NCBI RefSeq assembly: GCF_000826545.1
Contig: NZ_CDME01000016.1
Coordinates: forward strand, 248,001 to 312,000
From: Kibdelosporangium sp. MJ126-NF4
Lineage (GTDB): Bacteria > Actinomycetota > Actinomycetes > Mycobacteriales > Pseudonocardiaceae
Reading direction: 5' to 3'
Length of the DNA stretch: 64,000 nucleotides
The first letter of the stretch is position 1. Each line of letters opens with the position of its first letter. A program made the position numbers and the translations under genes. Positions 33,393-42,118 of the stretch are shown here, in pieces. The notes under the pieces are model-generated. The model saw only the letters and a list, made by a program, of their open reading frames with translations. It did no database searches and was not told the origin of the DNA.

Positions 33393-34262
33393 ATGGTGCT
33401 GACACGAGGAGGCAGGGTGCTGGTCGAGTTGGCTGTCGGGGACGCGTATGGCGCCGCGTTCGAATACGCCCCACGCGCGTTCGTCGAGGCGCGCAACACG
33501 CTGGAAGGATACGCCCAGCACGGGACACACAGCGGCATCTGGCCGGGCCGGTATACCGACGACACGCAGATGACCATCGCGGTGGCCGAGGCGTTGGTCT
33601 CGGGCGAGGAATGGACGCCACTGAACCTCGCTTCCCGCTTCACGCAAGCGTTTCAGCGCGACCAGCGAGTGGGGTACGCGACCGGGTTCCAGGCGTTCCT
33701 GAGTGGCGTGTCCGACGGGGAGGACTTCCTCGCCAGGATCCGGCCGGACAGCGACAAGAGCGGCGGGGCGATGCGCGTGTCGCCGGTCGGGCTCCTGCCG
33801 TCGGTGGCCGACGTGATGCACCATGCATCAGTGCAGGCCCGCGTCACGCATGACACTCCCGAAGGCGTTGAGGCCGCGCAGGCCGCCGCGTTGGCCGTGC
33901 ACTACTGCCACTTTGACCTTGGGCCCGTGCGGAAGGTCGGCGAGTGGATCGACGCTCAGGTGCCGCGCGGTGGCTGGGCGGAGACCTGGCAGGGGAAGGT
34001 CGGGCCGAAGGGACGGATGAGCGTCACGGCGGCGCTGACCGCGTTGGCCGCGAACACCAGCATGAGCGAGTTGCTGCGGACGTGTGTCGCGTTCACCGGT
34101 GACGTGGACACCGTCGCCACGGTCGCACTCGCGGCCGCGTCCCGGTCAGGTGAGTACACACAGGACCTGCCCGAGGTTCTGATGTCCAATTTGGAGAACG
34201 GCCCGTTCGGCCGGGACTACCTTGCCGCACTGGACACCCAACTGCTGTCACACAGCCAATAG
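33393..34262 (+). CDS. ADP-ribosylglycohydrolase family protein
   Basis: A 289-residue all-helical hydrolase of the ARH/DraG family. The N-terminal ELAVGDAYGAAFEY, the magnesium-binding YTDDTQM and the C-terminal FTGDVDTVATVALAA (Asp pair for the second metal) are all present. It would remove ADP-ribose from proteins or other acceptors. ATG 33393 gives a family-like N-terminus; GTG 33417 behind GAGGAGG is an alternative. No ADP-ribosyltransferase is nearby. Confidence 0.9.
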   Translation: MVLTRGGRVLVELAVGDAYGAAFEYAPRAFVEARNTLEGYAQHGTHSGIWPGRYTDDTQMTIAVAEALVSGEEWTPLNLASRFTQAFQRDQRVGYATGFQAFLSGVSDGEDFLARIRPDSDKSGGAMRVSPVGLLPSVADVMHHASVQARVTHDTPEGVEAAQAAALAVHYCHFDLGPVRKVGEWIDAQVPRGGWAETWQGKVGPKGRMSVTAALTALAANTSMSELLRTCVAFTGDVDTVATVALAAASRSGEYTQDLPEVLMSNLENGPFGRDYLAALDTQLLSHSQ

Positions 34263-34404
34263 CTACTCCGGCAAGTACTGCTCGGACACGATCGGGTGCG
34301 CCGCCCACACAGACGGGTGGAGGTACCCGCGCGCCCTACTCGGCCGCCCGGTCATCGTCTTAGCGTCGAGAGGACATCTCCGAGCGACGCGATGGAGGAC
34401 AGCG

Positions 34405-35094
34405 ATGACCGCCTCAGACAACCGCCCCGGCACCGGCCGCCGGAGATTTCTGACAAGAGCCGCCGCCATGACGCTCAGCATCGGCGTGACCGGAGGTCTG
34501 CTCGGCGCGCTGCCCGCCCAGGCCGCCCCGCAGGACGGCCTGCCAGCGATCGGCACCGAGATCTCGATGAGTGGCCTCGCGATGAACACCTCGGTGCAGA
34601 TCCGCACCGCCCTGGTGAGCTTGGACTTCCGCGGCGGCCTCAAAGTCCGGGTCATAAAGAACCCGCAAGACCCCGAGAATTCGGTGCGGTTGAAGGTGAT
34701 CGGCTTCCGAATGAGCGCCGAGCTTCCCGACACCGGCGACAGAGCCTCCCGGCAGGGCGGCGGCACGGTCACCCTCGAACAGAACGACGTCGACGCGAAC
34801 CCCAAGAGCCTGCTGAAACTCACCCAGAAGTCCCCGCCGCTGTACGAGCAGACCCTGGTGCTGGACTTCACGATGACCATCGACCAGCCGGACGACCGGA
34901 ACGCCCGTCGGCCGGAGCCACTGGTGCTGACCAGCAAGAGCCCGATGGTTCTGGTCGGCACCAACCTCATCCAGTTCCCGCCGAAGGGCAAGATTCACAA
35001 GCTGAAGAACCCGGTCGACCTGATTCTGCCGGAGGATCCGGACACCACACTCGCCACCATCGAGAAGTTCCCCGTCAAGCTCAGCAAACCGTGA
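34405..35094 (+). CDS. Exported protein of an unrecognised domain family (standalone copy)
   Basis: A 229-residue protein with a Tat-like signal (GRRRFLTRAAAMTLSIGV) and an AQAAP cleavage region. The mature part has a beta-rich domain (TALVSLDFRGGLKVRVI, GGTVTLEQNDVD, YEQTLVLDFTMTID, EKFPVKL) that clearly matches residues about 30-215 of the protein encoded convergently at 35166-36521. ATG 34405 follows GGAGGAC. I do not recognise the domain. The pairing suggests two exported partners or a regulator/inhibitor relationship, but that is inference. Confidence 0.75.
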   Translation: MTASDNRPGTGRRRFLTRAAAMTLSIGVTGGLLGALPAQAAPQDGLPAIGTEISMSGLAMNTSVQIRTALVSLDFRGGLKVRVIKNPQDPENSVRLKVIGFRMSAELPDTGDRASRQGGGTVTLEQNDVDANPKSLLKLTQKSPPLYEQTLVLDFTMTIDQPDDRNARRPEPLVLTSKSPMVLVGTNLIQFPPKGKIHKLKNPVDLILPEDPDTTLATIEKFPVKLSKP

Positions 35095-35115
35095 ACCTCG
35101 GTCGATAGACCAACT

Positions 35116-35165
35116 CCGACAGCCGCCTGGTCCCAGCCGCTCGGCTGGGACCAGGCGGCTGTCGG
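35116..35165. terminator. Perfect 24-base bidirectional hairpin terminator
   Basis: Arms 35116-35139 and 35142-35165 are exact complements (CCGACAGCCGCCTGGTCCCA start), with only CT formally unpaired. It lies between two convergent genes and touches the stop codon of the right-hand one. There is no long T-run; its stability and position make a two-way terminator the best reading. Confidence 0.85.
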
Positions 35166-36521
35166 TCAGGACTGTCCAATACGGACACGAACGATGTGCG
35201 GCCAGTTCTTACCCGTGACATAGGCAATATCGGTGCCCGCGACCGTCGCAATCCCGTTGGTCGCGTTCGAGGAACCAGCCAGCCCCGTGGCGCGGCGAAT
35301 CTCCGTGAGGTCAGCCTCCCCGGTGACGCGCCCACTCACGTCCACCCGGATCAGACGGTCGGTTGGCCACACGTTGGCCCAGGTCGTGTCAGGCCGCGTG
35401 CAGTCCAACTCGTTGATGAACTGGACGGGACCGAGATCGTCACGGACATCGATGTGACGCACCACGGCGAATGTCACCGGATCACGGACGGCGATCCTGT
35501 CGGTGCCATCGGACGTGAGCACCTCGTTTCCGTTCCAGCACGCACCCCAGCCTTCCTGCGCGCCGGTGAGCGGGAACCGGCGCAGCTCGCGCAGACTTGA
35601 CCGGTCTCGCTCGATGACCAGGCGATCCTTCCAGGTCAGCTGGAAGGCGGCTCGGTCGGTGACCGCGATCCCCTCACCGAACACACCGGGCACCGGCTGG
35701 TCGACGAGGACTTTGCCATCGGCGGGGTCGATCCGGCGAACCGAGGACTTGCCCACCAGCCCGCTGGACTGGACCAGTGTGCCGTCCACGAACTCCAGCC
35801 CTTGCGTGAACACCGGCGAGACCGGGATCCGATCGAGCACCTGCACGGAGAGCTGCTCCACCCCAGGGAATCCAGCCGCTCGGGCAGACGAGCCAAGGTG
35901 GGCCGGGAACTGTTCGATGGTGGCGATGATGACGTCCGGCTCATTCGGCGGTACGAGGTCGACCCGCTCCGTCAGGTCGAAGCGCTCGCCTCTCGGCGTG
36001 TACCGGGCAATCTGGCCGACGAGCTCGGCTGGTTTGTTCGGAACAAGAAGCAGTGGCTCGGCAGTCTGGGGGTGGTCCCACGGAACGATGGTCGCCATGA
36101 AGCCCAGCACCAACGTGTACTCGTAGGGCGTCGGACCGTGCGGGGTCTGCTTCAGCACGCTCTGCGGTTCGCTGTCGCCGTCCGTCTGCTGCTCAAGGGT
36201 GATGACACCGCCGACCTGCCTGCCGCGGTCGTAGATGTAGGGCAAGGTGCCTGTCACCCTGAAGCTGAGGGTGCGCAGCAGCACCGACTTGTCCGGCTCC
36301 TGGGGATTGGTCTCGACTCGCTGGGTGACGCTGCCCTTGAAGTCCACAGTGACCAGTCCGGTTCGGAGCCGGACTGGTGTCCGTTGGGCGATGATCTCGG
36401 ACGTGATCTCGGTCCCGGCCGGTGGCAGCGGCGACAACTGCCGGGCCGTGGCGCTGGCCGGGGCGGCGCCGGGCAGGACCAAGACGGCCGCAGCCGCGAC
36501 GGTGAGCAACCGAGCAGGCAT
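35166..36521 (-). CDS. Secreted glutaminyl-peptide cyclotransferase fused to an unrecognised N-terminal domain
   Basis: A 451-residue exported protein. A Sec signal (LLTVAAAAVLVLPGAAPASA) precedes a domain of about 185 residues related to the convergent 229-residue protein. From about residue 215 a beta-propeller glutamine cyclotransferase follows, with the family landmarks FTQGLEFVDG, FGEGIAVTD, AFQLTWKDRL, AQEGWGACW, FINELDC, TWANVWPTDR, NGIATVAG and VTGKNWP. It would convert N-terminal Gln to pyroglutamate on secreted proteins or peptides. ATG 36521 has AAGGAGG upstream. Plant- and bacterial-type cyclotransferases are normally single-domain, so the extra domain is notable. Confidence 0.88.
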   Translation of the reverse strand: MPARLLTVAAAAVLVLPGAAPASATARQLSPLPPAGTEITSEIIAQRTPVRLRTGLVTVDFKGSVTQRVETNPQEPDKSVLLRTLSFRVTGTLPYIYDRGRQVGGVITLEQQTDGDSEPQSVLKQTPHGPTPYEYTLVLGFMATIVPWDHPQTAEPLLLVPNKPAELVGQIARYTPRGERFDLTERVDLVPPNEPDVIIATIEQFPAHLGSSARAAGFPGVEQLSVQVLDRIPVSPVFTQGLEFVDGTLVQSSGLVGKSSVRRIDPADGKVLVDQPVPGVFGEGIAVTDRAAFQLTWKDRLVIERDRSSLRELRRFPLTGAQEGWGACWNGNEVLTSDGTDRIAVRDPVTFAVVRHIDVRDDLGPVQFINELDCTRPDTTWANVWPTDRLIRVDVSGRVTGEADLTEIRRATGLAGSSNATNGIATVAGTDIAYVTGKNWPHIVRVRIGQS

Positions 36522-36627
36522 GGGTCCTCCTTGGACTCCTGACTCCCGAACATAACGCGGGAATGCGCCACCGAACAGGCCACGTATCGGTATTTCCCGA
36601 CCGGTGTCGCCACGGTCGGTAGCCGCT

Positions 36628-38862
36628 CTAGTCGCGCGCGGCGACCCAGGCGGCGATCTGGGAGCGGGAGGCGAACCGGAGTTTGCGCAGGATGTGGTCG
36701 ACGTGGACTTCGGCCGTGCGGCGGGAGATGCTCAGCTTCCCGGCGATCTCCTTGTTCGTGTCGCCCTGCGCGATCAGGTCGGCCACCTGCTGTTCCCGCT
36801 TGGTCAACGGGCCGCTGCGGTCCCGGCCGGACAGCACGTACGCCGCGGCCGACGCCAGTGACGAGCCGTTGGCCGTGCCGACTGCGAACGCCTCGGTGTA
36901 CCGGTCCTCGCCCATGATCTGGCGCAGTTGCGCGGCACATGCCTTGTGCGGTTCGAGCCACGGTTTCGAGTCGGCGAGCAGCGAGCCGCCGATCTCCGAC
37001 CAGACTCGTTCCACCACACCGAGAATCGCGGCGGCGTGCTCGTTCTCCTGTTTGCCGAGCGCGATCGCCGCCAGCACCTCGGCGACCATGACGAATCCGC
37101 TCAGGTCGTTGAACCGCAGGTGCAACTGGATGCTCTCAGCCGCCTCCCGCAGGCACGCCTCCAGATCGCCCAACAGCCACTTGGCCATCGCGAGCGCGTA
37201 GTGGGCGTACGCGCGCGCCCACAGTTCCCCGCGAGGCGCGGAGAACTGGATGCCGTGCTGCCCGAACTCCAGCGCCCGCTGTCCGTCCAAACAGAACGCC
37301 GCGGTCATGCCACGCGCCGCGTAGGGCGGGAACAGCCGGGCACCCGGGTCCGGGACACGGTTGTAGCACTCGATCGCCTCGCCGTAGCAGGCGTCCGCGG
37401 TCTGGTAGTCGCCCGTCACCAACGCGGTCGTGCCGCGGGCGTACAGCGAGAGCCACAGCAGTTCGTCGTCGCCCAGTTTCCTGGCGAGGTCGACCGCATC
37501 CTGTCCCATGTGGATAGCGGCATGGCCTTCGCCGAGGCCCGTGGTGGCGTAGGCGTTGACCGCCAACGCGTGCACGCGCAGTTCGTCGGGCAGGTCGAGT
37601 TTGAGCACGCGGTCGAGCCAACGGCGGCCCTCACCGAAGAACCCGCAGTTGAGCCAGTAGAAGTGCAGGTTGACCGCCAGCCACGCGCCGGTCAGTCCGT
37701 CGCCCTCGGTCAGGCCGCACTCCAGGGCCGACCGGATGTTGGCGTGTTCCCTGCGGGTCATCGCGACCAGCTCGAACTGCCTGTGCCCGAACCATTCCGC
37801 AGCGAGCGCGCGGCCGAAGTCGTGGAAGTAGCGGCTGTGCCGGACGCGGAACTCCGCCAGCTGACCGGACTGTTCCAGCCGCTCGGTGCCGTACTGCCTG
37901 ATCGTCTCCAGCATCCGGTAGCGGGCTACGTCGTGGCCGTCGTCGCGGATCAGCACGGACTTGTCGACGAGGCTCGCGATCAGCGACAGGATCTCGAACC
38001 GTTCGACGTCGCACACCGACTCCGCGGCGGCCAGGGTGAACCCGCCGTCGAACACCGACAAACGCGCCCACAGCGCCTGTTCCTCGGCCGAGCACAGCTC
38101 GTAGCTCCAGTCGACCGTGGCGGCGAGAGTCTGGTGGCGCGCCGGTTTTGTCTGTTCACCTCGCGACAGCAGCCGGAACCGGTCGTCGATGTTCGCCAGC
38201 AACTCGTTGAGGGACAACACTCGCAGCCACACGACCGCCAACTCGATGGCCAGCGGCATGCCGTCAAGCCGTTGGCAGATCTTGACGATGGTCTCCTGGT
38301 TGTCCGCGGTCACCTGGAACCCGGGCGCGGCGGCGGCCGCGCGGTCGGCGAACAGCGTCACCGCGTCGGAGTCGCCGACGAGTTTGCCGTTGTGCACCTG
38401 CGGCACGGGCAACGGGTTGACCGGCAGCAGTTGTTCGCCGCCCACACCCAGTACGTGCCTGCTGGTGGCCAGGATCCGGACGTCCGGCGCGGCGTCGAGG
38501 ATCTCGCCGACCAGCGTCCCGCACGCCCGCACCATGTGCTCACAGTTGTCGAGCACAAGCAACCATGGCTTGTCGCTGAGGAAATCCACGACACGGCTGG
38601 TCGGTTCGTCCGGCACGTCCCGCAGCCCCAGTTCCGCGGCGACGGTCTGCGCCAGTAGCCCGGGATCGCGCAACGAGTCCAGCGCGATGAAGCGAACCTC
38701 GTCGTCGTGGTCCTGCGCGACGCGGGTGGCGATCCTCGTCTTCCCGGCCCCGCCCGGCCCGGTCAGCGTCACGAGCCTGCTCACGGCGAGCTGGCGGCGG
38801 ACCTGGTCGACCTCGGCCTGCCGTCCCACGAAGCTCGTCACGTCAGGCAGGCGTCTCACCAC
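36628..38862 (-). CDS. Large ATPase regulator with C-terminal LuxR-type HTH
   Basis: A 744-residue regulator. The N-terminal NTPase has Walker A LTGPGGAGKTRIA (about residues 33-45) and Walker B PWLLVLDNCEHM, in the arrangement seen in AfsR/STAND-type regulators. A helical repeat middle of about 350 residues follows, and residues about 680-744 are a LuxR HTH (LTKREQQVADLIAQGDTNKE, then TAEVHVDHILRKL). GTG 38862 or GTG 38859 is the start; neither has a clear ribosome binding site. Targets unknown; the downstream cyclotransferase gene is on the same strand 106 bases away. Confidence 0.9.
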   Translation of the reverse strand: MVRRLPDVTSFVGRQAEVDQVRRQLAVSRLVTLTGPGGAGKTRIATRVAQDHDDEVRFIALDSLRDPGLLAQTVAAELGLRDVPDEPTSRVVDFLSDKPWLLVLDNCEHMVRACGTLVGEILDAAPDVRILATSRHVLGVGGEQLLPVNPLPVPQVHNGKLVGDSDAVTLFADRAAAAAPGFQVTADNQETIVKICQRLDGMPLAIELAVVWLRVLSLNELLANIDDRFRLLSRGEQTKPARHQTLAATVDWSYELCSAEEQALWARLSVFDGGFTLAAAESVCDVERFEILSLIASLVDKSVLIRDDGHDVARYRMLETIRQYGTERLEQSGQLAEFRVRHSRYFHDFGRALAAEWFGHRQFELVAMTRREHANIRSALECGLTEGDGLTGAWLAVNLHFYWLNCGFFGEGRRWLDRVLKLDLPDELRVHALAVNAYATTGLGEGHAAIHMGQDAVDLARKLGDDELLWLSLYARGTTALVTGDYQTADACYGEAIECYNRVPDPGARLFPPYAARGMTAAFCLDGQRALEFGQHGIQFSAPRGELWARAYAHYALAMAKWLLGDLEACLREAAESIQLHLRFNDLSGFVMVAEVLAAIALGKQENEHAAAILGVVERVWSEIGGSLLADSKPWLEPHKACAAQLRQIMGEDRYTEAFAVGTANGSSLASAAAYVLSGRDRSGPLTKREQQVADLIAQGDTNKEIAGKLSISRRTAEVHVDHILRKLRFASRSQIAAWVAARD

Positions 38863-38943
38863 AATCCGGAGGGCAGATCAGGACGTGTGGATGCTACCCG
38901 TGCCGGGTTTACCCGACCGGGTGAACCTGATGCGCCATCCGGG

Positions 38944-40149
38944 CTAGGCCAGGCAGGCCTCCGAGCTGAGCTTGGCGAGGTCGTCTGCCACGAGCACGTG
39001 GCCGCGCTTGGTGAGACCACGGATTGCCTGACGCGCCAACGGATCGAACCGCAGATCGGCCGGTGCCAGCGCGGCGATGCGGTTGAGCGCGAACACCGCG
39101 GCGACGTCGTCACGGGTACGTGTGTAGGCGAACGCCATCGTGACCAGGTAGCGCACCTGGGAGCCGATCGGCGCGCCGGCGGGCATCGACACGCCACGGG
39201 CCAGCCGCAGCGCCTTGTCCAGCCTGCCGAGCCGCACCAGCATGCGGACTTCTCTGATCCCCACCTCGGTTGGTCCACAGTAGATGGACGAGACGGTGTC
39301 GTCGCGGCCGTGCCGCTGCGCGATCTGCTTGGCGTCCGCGTGCAGCGCGAACGCCTCGTCGGGCTGGCTGTCAGCCGCCGCGGCCTCGGCGGCCTGCAGC
39401 AGCAGCGCCGCCTTGAGCACGTCCTCCTGATCGCCCAGCCGCTCGACGCAGTCGGTCGCGAACTGCCGGGACTGTGGCAGGTAGCCCATGGCCCGCATGC
39501 AGGCCGTGCGGTGCACGGCGGCGGCGCCCCACAGCGCCGGGTCCTCGGAGCCAACCGCCACCTCCATGCACAGCTCGGAGGCCATCCACGCGAGGTGGTT
39601 GTCGTTCATCCGGTTGGCGAACGCGCAGGCCAGGCCGTATCCCTGGGTCAGTGCGGCGGCGAGTTCGGGCGAGCGGTCACCGCTCTGCCACACCGACCGC
39701 AGCCGCTTGAGCAGGCACGGCAGCAGGTTGGCGATCACGGTGTACCGGCGTGCCGACTCGCGCCACGTGGCCAGCAGGTGGTCCAGTTCCATCCGCAGGC
39801 GCCCGACCGGCGGTGTGCGGACCGGCTCGGCGAGGAACAGCGGCTGCATCAGCACGTCACGCAGCCGCTCGGTCAGCGGGCCGCAGTTCGGCTCGTTCTT
39901 CCCGGTCTCCTCGTCGCGCCAGCCGACGAACTCAGTGAGGTCCTCGATGTGCAACACCCGGGCCAGGTGCGTGAGCACCTCGATGCTGTCGAGCTTGCGC
40001 TGGCCGCGTTCGACCTGGCGCAGCCACTCCTCGCTGCGGCCGACCAGGTTGGCCACCACCCGACGGGACAGGCCCTGCTGCCTGCGCCGTACCCCCACCC
40101 GTTCGCCCAAGGTCGCGTCAACCGCGGGCTGGTCGGGCACGGCGTACAT
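38944..40149 (-). CDS. XRE-family HTH regulator with TPR-like repeats
   Basis: A 401-residue protein. Residues about 15-75 form an HTH (RRQQGLSRRVVANLVGRSEE, LRQVERGQRKLDSIEVL), followed by about 300 residues of helical repeats resembling the TPR-containing actinobacterial regulators (Rap/PlcR-like layout). ATG 40149 has GGAGGTGG upstream. Monocistronic; an inverted repeat ATACGTAGC lies 93 bases upstream. It may sense a peptide or partner protein through the repeats. Confidence 0.85.
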   Translation of the reverse strand: MYAVPDQPAVDATLGERVGVRRRQQGLSRRVVANLVGRSEEWLRQVERGQRKLDSIEVLTHLARVLHIEDLTEFVGWRDEETGKNEPNCGPLTERLRDVLMQPLFLAEPVRTPPVGRLRMELDHLLATWRESARRYTVIANLLPCLLKRLRSVWQSGDRSPELAAALTQGYGLACAFANRMNDNHLAWMASELCMEVAVGSEDPALWGAAAVHRTACMRAMGYLPQSRQFATDCVERLGDQEDVLKAALLLQAAEAAAADSQPDEAFALHADAKQIAQRHGRDDTVSSIYCGPTEVGIREVRMLVRLGRLDKALRLARGVSMPAGAPIGSQVRYLVTMAFAYTRTRDDVAAVFALNRIAALAPADLRFDPLARQAIRGLTKRGHVLVADDLAKLSSEACLA

Positions 40150-40241
40150 CAAGGGCCACCTCCATGGGGGTCTTCGCGCGACTGTCGAGCGAGCGAAGAC
40201 CCACCGTCGTGGGCGCGCAGACCCCACCACAATTGGGCAAA

Positions 40242-40271
40242 ATACGTAGCTCTTCCGATCGGGCTACGTAT
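40242..40271. terminator. Inverted repeat, terminator of the PEP-mutase operon or operator
   Basis: ATACGTAGC (40242-40250) and GCTACGTAT (40263-40271) are exact complements around a 12-base loop. Read on the minus strand it follows the PEP-mutase-like gene and is followed by TTTGCCC, which suits a modest terminator. Its position 93 bases upstream of the HTH/TPR regulator also allows an operator role. Confidence 0.55.
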
Positions 40272-40310
40272 GTGTCCGACGGAGGTAAGTAACTGATCGG
40301 CCGAGTGTGG

Positions 40311-41054
40311 TCAGAACGGCCGTTTTCCCTCCTTGAGCAGCGCGAGCTTCCCGATCAGGTGGTTCTGGACGTCACGCCACAGGCCCACGCCCAAAGAAAT
40401 TCTGGCCAACCCCAGTTGGGCCAATCCGGCGAAGTCCGGTCCGCTGGGCAGGTAGGTCGCGTTGACCGCAGCCGGGGCGACGGCGTCGGTGAACGCCCTC
40501 AGCACCTCCAGGTCGCGCACGAGGATCGGGTAGACGCAGTCCGCTCCGGCCTCCAGGTAGGCGCGTGCCCGTTTGATCCCCTCGTCGAGCACGGCCTGCT
40601 GGTCCGGCGCGTGCAGGAACACGTCGACCCGGGCGTTGATCACCAGGTCGGGGCTCGCCGCACGCAACGCCGCGACCCGGTCCGCCTGCCTGGCCATCTC
40701 CACCACACCGGTGGCGTCGTGGTCGGTGTCCTCGATGTTGCAGCCCGCCGCGCCCACCTCGGCCAGCCGCTCGGCCAACTCCGCCTCGGACAGGCCGTAG
40801 CCGCCCTCGACGTCGAAGGAGACCGGGACCGACACCGCGCGGGTGATCCGGGTGAACGCCGCGAACGTCTCCACCAGCGGTGTGCCGTGGTGGTCGCGGT
40901 AGCCGAGCGACTCGGCCACCGCGGCGGAGCCCGTCGCCACGACCGGGAACCCGGCCCGTTCGACGAGCTTCGCCGACGCCGCGTCCCACACGTTCGGCAC
41001 GATCAGGGGCGTGCCGGGCACGTGCAGCGCCCGCAGCACGTCGTAGCCGGTCAT
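40311..41054 (-). CDS. Isocitrate lyase / PEP mutase superfamily protein
   Basis: A 247-residue TIM-barrel enzyme. It shows PNVWDAASAKLVERAGFPVV, SFDVEGGYG (metal-binding Asp), the catalytic-loop region GCNIEDTDH and INARVDVFL. The members closest in layout are carboxyvinyl-carboxyphosphonate phosphorylmutase-like or oxaloacetate hydrolase-like proteins of unknown substrate. It lacks the KKCGH motif of true isocitrate lyases. ATG 41054 overlaps the upstream AhpD-like stop, so both are made together. Confidence 0.85.
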   Translation of the reverse strand: MTGYDVLRALHVPGTPLIVPNVWDAASAKLVERAGFPVVATGSAAVAESLGYRDHHGTPLVETFAAFTRITRAVSVPVSFDVEGGYGLSEAELAERLAEVGAAGCNIEDTDHDATGVVEMARQADRVAALRAASPDLVINARVDVFLHAPDQQAVLDEGIKRARAYLEAGADCVYPILVRDLEVLRAFTDAVAPAAVNATYLPSGPDFAGLAQLGLARISLGVGLWRDVQNHLIGKLALLKEGKRPF

Positions 41055-41515
41055 GCGCCGTTCTTCGGCAGCTTCGGGCGGCCGGGGACGTTCACGCGGT
41101 TCCAGGCGTTGATCACGACGATCAGCCAGATCACCGCCTGGTACTGGGCCTCGTTGAACACCTTCATCGCCCGCTCGTACAGCTCGTCCGGCAGGTCCTG
41201 GGTGTCGGACAGCCGGGTGAGCACCTCGGTCAGCTCGATCGCGACGCGCTCCTCCTCGGTGAACAGGTCGGTCTCGCGCCACGCGTCGAGCAGGAACAGC
41301 CTGCGCGGGTCCTCGCCGAGCTTGACGCTTTCGCGGGTGTGCATGTCCAGGCACAGTGCGCAGGCGTTGATCTGCGACGCCCTCGTCTTGATCAGTTCGA
41401 GCAGGAGCTGGTCGAGGCCCGCGTCCCGGCCGGACTGCTCCACCTCCTGGCCCATCGAGAGCAGCGCCTTGAGGGCCTTGGGGATACCGGTCGTCGTCTG
41501 GATTCGGTGTGTCAT
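41051..41515 (-). CDS. Carboxymuconolactone decarboxylase / AhpD-like protein
   Basis: A 154-residue all-helical protein with the AhpD active-site CxxC in NACALCLDMHTRE (about residues 62-74). It may reduce peroxides or thiol partners. ATG 41515 fits the family length; the longer frame to 41671 runs into the divergent VOC gene. It is first in a two-gene operon with the PEP-mutase-like protein and diverges from the VOC gene at 41646. Confidence 0.88.
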   Translation of the reverse strand: MTHRIQTTTGIPKALKALLSMGQEVEQSGRDAGLDQLLLELIKTRASQINACALCLDMHTRESVKLGEDPRRLFLLDAWRETDLFTEEERVAIELTEVLTRLSDTQDLPDELYERAMKVFNEAQYQAVIWLIVVINAWNRVNVPGRPKLPKNGA

Positions 41516-41645
41516 GGCAACAACGTTATCCCGAACTTGTCCACGTCCAAGGTCCAGTTTCGGACTGCCTGCGTGGTCCAGTTGTGTTGCCGGTGTCGTA
41601 CCGGTCTGCGACGATGCCGCCGCACCGGCAGACGAGGAGAGACCC

Positions 41646-42053
41646 GTGGCTTCCAGACTGAACCCGTACATCAGCTTCGACGGCGCCGCCCGACAGGCGA
41701 TGGAGTTCTACGCGAGCGTGTTCGGCGGCGAACTCGACATCAAGACCTTCGGCGAGTACGGCATGGCAGGCGCGCCGCAGGAGAACCAGATCATGCACAG
41801 CCAGCTGACAACGCCGAGCGGCTACACGCTGATGGCGTCCGACACCCCGCCGGGCATGGAGTACAAGCCCGGCACCAACGTCACCGTGAGCCTGAGCGGC
41901 GACGACGTCGACGAACTGCGCGGCTACTTCGCCAAACTGTCCGACGGCGCCACGATCACCGTGCCGCTGGAGAAGCAGATGTGGGGCGACGAGTTCGGCG
42001 CACTGGTCGACAGGTTCGGAATCAACTGGATGGTCAACGTCAGCTCGAACTAG
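41646..42053 (+). CDS. VOC-family (PhnB/3-demethylubiquinone-methyltransferase-like) protein
   Basis: A 135-residue PhnB-type VOC protein: SRLNPYISFDGAARQAMEFY, YASVFGGELD, GYTLMASDTP and the C-terminal WGDEFGALVDRFGINWMVN are all typical. GTG 41646 follows GAGGAGAG. PhnB is not itself needed for phosphonate breakdown in E. coli and its role is undefined. It is divergent from the AhpD-like gene with 130 bases between. Confidence 0.88.
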   Translation: MASRLNPYISFDGAARQAMEFYASVFGGELDIKTFGEYGMAGAPQENQIMHSQLTTPSGYTLMASDTPPGMEYKPGTNVTVSLSGDDVDELRGYFAKLSDGATITVPLEKQMWGDEFGALVDRFGINWMVNVSSN

Positions 42054-42118
42054 TGGTTGCGACTGGAAACACCGCGGCACCGCCTGCCGCGCAGATCCCG
42101 GTCCTGCTCCCGTCGGGC

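Noticed and set aside
36928..38658. A 576-codon open frame antisense to the LuxR-type regulator
   Set aside because: Shadow of a gene with clear Walker and HTH motifs.
40305..42053. A 582-codon open frame on the + strand covering the PEP-mutase and AhpD genes
   Set aside because: Only its last 135 codons are a real gene (VOC, 41646-42053). The rest is the Arg/Ala-rich antisense of two well-recognised genes, as GC-rich codon bias produces.
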